From JAVXTH01 sp036642795 (lineage in GTDB: Bacteria; Bacillota_I; Bacilli_A; Erysipelotrichales; Erysipelotrichaceae): DNA of 10,856 nt. Of this stretch, positions 7,549 to 10,856 are shown piece by piece. The notes under the pieces are model-generated. The model ran no database searches. It worked only from the letters and a program-made list of their open reading frames with translations, and was not told where the DNA came from. The DNA lies in assembly GCA_036642795.1 (NCBI GenBank), contig JAVXTH010000040.1:1-10856 (forward strand). The letters run 5' to 3'. Both the position numbers and the translations under genes were made by a program. How positions within the stretch are numbered: position 1 is the stretch's first letter; the number at the start of each line of letters is the position of its first letter.

Positions 7549-10500
7549 AGCGCAAGCAAAAGCAATCACCACAAGAAATAAAAATATCTTAGTTTCCGCT
7601 TCTGCCGGTAGTGGTAAAACCGCTGTCTTAATTGAGCGCCTTACCCAAAGAGTAATCAATGATCAAATTGACATCGATCATATTTTAGCTATGACCTTTA
7701 CCGAAGCAGCTGCCCAAGAAATGAAAAAACGCTTAGCTGCTCAGTTATATAAACATCGCTTGGAAAGTAAGCAAGATCAAATCAAAGCTTATATTGATCT
7801 GCAATTATCTAAATTAGAAACAGCTCACATATCTACCATTCACTCATTTTGTTTGTCGATCATTCAAGATTTTTATTACTTAATTGATCTCGACCCAAAA
7901 CGGATTCTTAATGTTTTAGATCCCAATCATTGTAATAGTCTAAAACAGGCCGCAATTCAAAAAGTAATGAGTGAAGAATTGCATACATTAGATGATGATT
8001 TTGTTGCTTGCTCGAAAATGTTTTCCGCAAGAAGTGAAGATACCGCTGATTTAATTCAAACCATTCTCTCTTTAGCAACACTCGCTTCTTCCAAAAGTGA
8101 TCCACAGGGTTTTCTTACTTCCATTAATGAAAGCTATCAAACCTATCAAAAAATAGATGATTTACCAAGTGATCTTAGCTTTTATTTCTTTGATTACCTA
8201 CAAGTACAATATGATATCTATGCCAAAACAATGGAAGCAATTAAAAAATTGTATGAGGAACAATATCCTTCTGAAGTTAAAAAAATGAATGTGTTTATGA
8301 ACAAGTATAATGGCTTAGCGGACATGGAAGCCTGTGCAAGAAATCACGACTACGAAGGTTATCGTAATGCCTTAATTAACTTAGCCCGGGTTATTGTCCC
8401 TACTACACCCGATAAAGAAGATAAAGTATATGATCACTTACGTAAAAAGGTTCAAGGCATGGAAGATACTTTATTAGCTAATTTACACAGTGAAATATGT
8501 TTTCTAAAAGACATGGAAGAGGAACGTAATATCATCCTTAAAATTACTGATTTAGTCATTCGCTATTTGAATTATTATGAAGATGAGAAGTACAAAGAAA
8601 ACGGAATTGATTTTGATGATATGGAACATTTTGCCTTGAAAATCTTAAAGCAAGATAACCATATTGCGGTTACTTATTATCAAAAAAAGTTTGAAGAAAT
8701 CATGGTCGATGAATTTCAAGATAGCAACGATGTACAAGATGAATTAGTTAAACTGATTGCTCGTGAGCATAATATCTTTCGCGTTGGTGATATCAAACAA
8801 TCCATCTATGGCTTTCGTCATGCTCGACCCCAATTAATGAAACGTTTAATTGATAATCATAGCAAGCAAGATGAAATTATTTATTTATCAAATAACTATC
8901 GTAGTAAAAAAATGATTGTTGATTTTAATAATGAACTATATCAAACCTTAATGAATATCAAAGGATTAACTTGTTCCTATGAAAAACAAGATGTTGTGGA
9001 AATTGGCGTTGAAGAACAATTAAAAGACAATCAAAAGATTTGTTTCCATGCTTTAAATCGTGAAGCCTTGCGTTTACAAGCCAACTATAATATTCAAACA
9101 AGTGAATTAAAAGCTAGTTATATCGCAAATCAAATATCGCTTCAACATGAAAATACCAACTATCAATGGAAAGATTTTGTTGTCTTAGTTCGCAGCAATG
9201 CTTTAAAAGAAGATATGCGCAAAGCCTTTGATGATTGTAATATTCCTTACTTCATCGATGTAAAGAATGGTTTCTTTGAATCCCAAGGAGTTTCCATTAT
9301 ATTATCTTGTCTTCGCTGTCTTGTTGACCCGGATGATGATATTGCTTTCTGTGCGACTTTGATGTCTCCACTTTTTAATTTCGATGCGAATGATTTAGCT
9401 TTAGCTAAACTTAACAAAGATCAACATCAATCCTATTATGCTTATTTTAAAGACAATCCTAAACTATTACCGCTTATCACATTAGTTCAAACAGCATCAA
9501 CCCTTTCTTTATGTGAAGTTATGAATGAAATCTTTAATCTGAATGATTATTATCAAGAAAATACTTCTGCCCAAGATAAAACAAATCTTGACTTACTTTA
9601 CCAAATGGCTGCGCACAATCAAAAAGATAAAGCTTATCATATCCTTTCCTTTTTAAATGAAATGAATGAAAACCAAGAAAGTGCAACTGCCGAAGGCATT
9701 CCAATTGGTAATGAAGATGACGTTGTTCGTGTCATGAGTATTCACCAATCAAAAGGCTTACAATATCCCGTTGTTTATTTGTGGTCAAATAGCAATCAAA
9801 TGATGATGGAAAACAAAAATTTCTTAATTCAAGATAGTGATTTAGGTGTAGCAATTAAACATATGCAATTACCAGAACGATACCTTCGTACCGGTATTCA
9901 TCGTATTGCCATTGAGCATAAGATCAATCGGGAAGCATTGGAAGAAGAAATGCGTATTTTATATGTAGCAAGTACGCGTGCTCAAAATGAAATGCATATA
10001 GTCGATTGTGTAAATGACTTAAATTTATATAAGAACGATATTTCACTTGCGGATATTTATGAACGCAATGGTTATACTTCATGGATTCTATTATCGCTTT
10101 GTCATCATCATAAAGCATATTTTAAAACCATTGAAATAAATAAATTATGGGAAAAATTAGTCTATGAGCCAAGTCAACAAACGCAAGTCGAAATTCCTCG
10201 TTATCCTTTTACATCCAGTGAACAAATTGAAAGTAGTCCAACTCAATCAAGATTACATATTCCAGTTCTTGATTTGCATCCGAATCTTAAAGGATTAAAT
10301 AAAGGTATTATGTATCATACTTTAATTGAGAAATTAAAGTATGATGATTATTCAAAAGCAAGTATGCTTCTTATAGCAAAGCAAAATAACTTTACTTTAA
10401 TGGAGGAAGATATCGATTGTTTAATGAAACTTCATGAACACGCACTTTTTAAAGAAGTGAATCATTATGAAAAGGTTTACCATGAACTTCCTTTCATTGT

Positions 10501-10735
10501 AAAGGATCAAGAACAAATCATTCATGGAGTAATTGACTTTATGGCAATTAATAAAGATCATATTATCATCATTGATTTTAAAAGTGATCATGCAAGTGCT
10601 GCTAGCTTAATTGAAAACTACCAAGAACAATTAAAGACTTATCAACATTGTATCGCTCAATTATATCCAGATACAAAGATCATCGCTTATCTTTATTCTT
10701 TGGTAAGTGGTGAAATGATTGAAATTAAAGCATAA
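7532..10735 (+). CDS. addA: ATP-dependent helicase/nuclease subunit A (AddA)
   Basis: A 1,067-residue UvrD/Rep-family superfamily 1A helicase fused to a RecB-type nuclease; with AddB it unwinds and degrades DNA ends for RecA-dependent repair. Helicase motifs in order: Q motif WNKAQAKAI (4-12), Walker A ASAGSGKT (23-30, K29), Ia TFTEAAAQEMKKRL, TIHSFC, motif II VDEFQDS (392-398), motif III GDIKQSIYGFR (419-429), motif IV LSNNYRS, motif V MSIHQSKGLQYP (from 735) and motif VI MRILYVASTRAQ (807-818). The nuclease keeps H929 in MYHTLIEKL, GVIDF (D1002), IDFKSD (D1015, K1017) and YQEQLKTYQ. Everything needed for both activities is present. It is somewhat shorter than B. subtilis AddA (about 1,230). 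The start ATG follows AAAAGGAGGGGG, a strong ribosome binding site inside the end of addB, so the two subunits are co-translated. It is the last gene before a terminator. Confidence 0.96.
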   Translation: MTTWNKAQAKAITTRNKNILVSASAGSGKTAVLIERLTQRVINDQIDIDHILAMTFTEAAAQEMKKRLAAQLYKHRLESKQDQIKAYIDLQLSKLETAHISTIHSFCLSIIQDFYYLIDLDPKRILNVLDPNHCNSLKQAAIQKVMSEELHTLDDDFVACSKMFSARSEDTADLIQTILSLATLASSKSDPQGFLTSINESYQTYQKIDDLPSDLSFYFFDYLQVQYDIYAKTMEAIKKLYEEQYPSEVKKMNVFMNKYNGLADMEACARNHDYEGYRNALINLARVIVPTTPDKEDKVYDHLRKKVQGMEDTLLANLHSEICFLKDMEEERNIILKITDLVIRYLNYYEDEKYKENGIDFDDMEHFALKILKQDNHIAVTYYQKKFEEIMVDEFQDSNDVQDELVKLIAREHNIFRVGDIKQSIYGFRHARPQLMKRLIDNHSKQDEIIYLSNNYRSKKMIVDFNNELYQTLMNIKGLTCSYEKQDVVEIGVEEQLKDNQKICFHALNREALRLQANYNIQTSELKASYIANQISLQHENTNYQWKDFVVLVRSNALKEDMRKAFDDCNIPYFIDVKNGFFESQGVSIILSCLRCLVDPDDDIAFCATLMSPLFNFDANDLALAKLNKDQHQSYYAYFKDNPKLLPLITLVQTASTLSLCEVMNEIFNLNDYYQENTSAQDKTNLDLLYQMAAHNQKDKAYHILSFLNEMNENQESATAEGIPIGNEDDVVRVMSIHQSKGLQYPVVYLWSNSNQMMMENKNFLIQDSDLGVAIKHMQLPERYLRTGIHRIAIEHKINREALEEEMRILYVASTRAQNEMHIVDCVNDLNLYKNDISLADIYERNGYTSWILLSLCHHHKAYFKTIEINKLWEKLVYEPSQQTQVEIPRYPFTSSEQIESSPTQSRLHIPVLDLHPNLKGLNKGIMYHTLIEKLKYDDYSKASMLLIAKQNNFTLMEEDIDCLMKLHEHALFKEVNHYEKVYHELPFIVKDQEQIIHGVIDFMAINKDHIIIIDFKSDHASAASLIENYQEQLKTYQHCIAQLYPDTKIIAYLYSLVSGEMIEIKA

Positions 10736-10740
10736 AAAAA

Positions 10741-10767
10741 GTGATAGTTAAATACTATCGCTTTTTT
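10741..10767 (+). terminator. Rho-independent terminator after addA, probably bidirectional
   Basis: Five bases after the addA stop there is an 8-bp stem, GTGATAGT (10741-10748) with ACTATCGC (10754-10761), containing one G-U pair and a 5-base loop. A run of six T follows. The A run before the stem supplies a U tract on the minus strand, and the convergent gene ends two bases beyond, so the hairpin probably serves both genes. Confidence 0.85.
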
Positions 10768-10768
10768 A

Positions 10769-10856
10769 TTAGGCTTCCTTTTGAAGTATTTGGGGACGAC
10801 CGGTTTGCATCTTCTCTAAGAATTCTTTAACCGATACTCCCAAAGAATAAATAATA
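10769..10856 (-). CDS. 3' end of an unidentified convergent gene, possibly a helix-turn-helix regulator
   Basis: Reading the minus strand from the right edge gives an open frame of 28 codons and a TAA at 10771-10769, directly beside the shared terminator, which is where a convergent gene should end. The visible C terminus contains IIYSLGVSVKEFLEKM followed by a short basic tail, TGRPQILQKEA. The LGVSVKEFL pattern is like the last helix of Cro/C1 (XRE) DNA-binding domains, which often read LGVSLKEFF. That is only a hint from a few residues; the rest of the gene lies outside the window and it could be something else entirely. Confidence 0.55.
   Translation of the reverse strand, partial: IIYSLGVSVKEFLEKMQTGRPQILQKEA

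Noticed and set aside
7908..8105. Minus-strand open frame within addA
   Set aside because: Antisense to conserved helicase coding sequence with no start signals; the frame at 9924-10118 is rejected for the same reason.
1..10856. Search for a defence system, mobile element or CRISPR array
   Set aside because: No transposase, integrase, toxin-antitoxin pair, spaced direct repeats or terminal inverted repeats were found. AddAB is a housekeeping repair enzyme and its context does not suggest a special defence island.

Overview
The window is an AT-rich stretch of bacterial chromosome from a low-GC Gram-positive organism (Firmicutes). The evidence is canonical AAAGGAGG ribosome binding sites, sigma-A type promoters, a lipoprotein signal peptide, a fused double-ATPase ECF transporter and an AddAB recombination nuclease. 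Compact AddA/AddB proteins and the gene content would suit an Erysipelotrichia-like lineage, but that placement is a guess. No gene looks broken by a frameshift, and there are no tRNA or rRNA genes, CRISPR arrays or insertion sequences.

Layout. (1) Positions 1-697, minus strand: the first 232 codons of phnW, 2-aminoethylphosphonate-pyruvate transaminase, cut by the left edge, with its own promoter (726-754). (2) Positions 851-4681, minus strand: a four-gene operon read from right to left. It encodes a DUF4430 lipoprotein, an EcfT membrane protein, a fused two-domain ECF ATPase and an ECF S component (substrate-binding membrane protein). The genes overlap end to end, start from an extended -10 promoter near 4717-4725 and finish at a hairpin terminator (820-852). 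Together they form a complete group I ECF vitamin/micronutrient importer with a dedicated surface lipoprotein. The substrate is not shown by the sequence; cobalamin is the best hypothesis because DUF4430 resembles a domain of animal cobalamin carriers. (3) Positions 4870-10735, plus strand: addB and addA, overlapping by 17 nt, divergent from the ECF operon and driven by a near-consensus promoter (4805-4833). They encode the helicase-nuclease that processes double-strand breaks for RecA. A terminator follows at 10741-10767. (4) Positions 10769-10856, minus strand: the last 28 codons of an unidentified convergent gene.

Most of the window is conserved housekeeping and transport. The points worth a second look are the ECF/DUF4430 importer of unassigned substrate, its EcfT with a changed first coupling motif, an unusually short AddB without an N-terminal Walker A motif, and small repeat elements around the promoters. 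No clear novel defence or mobile system was seen.
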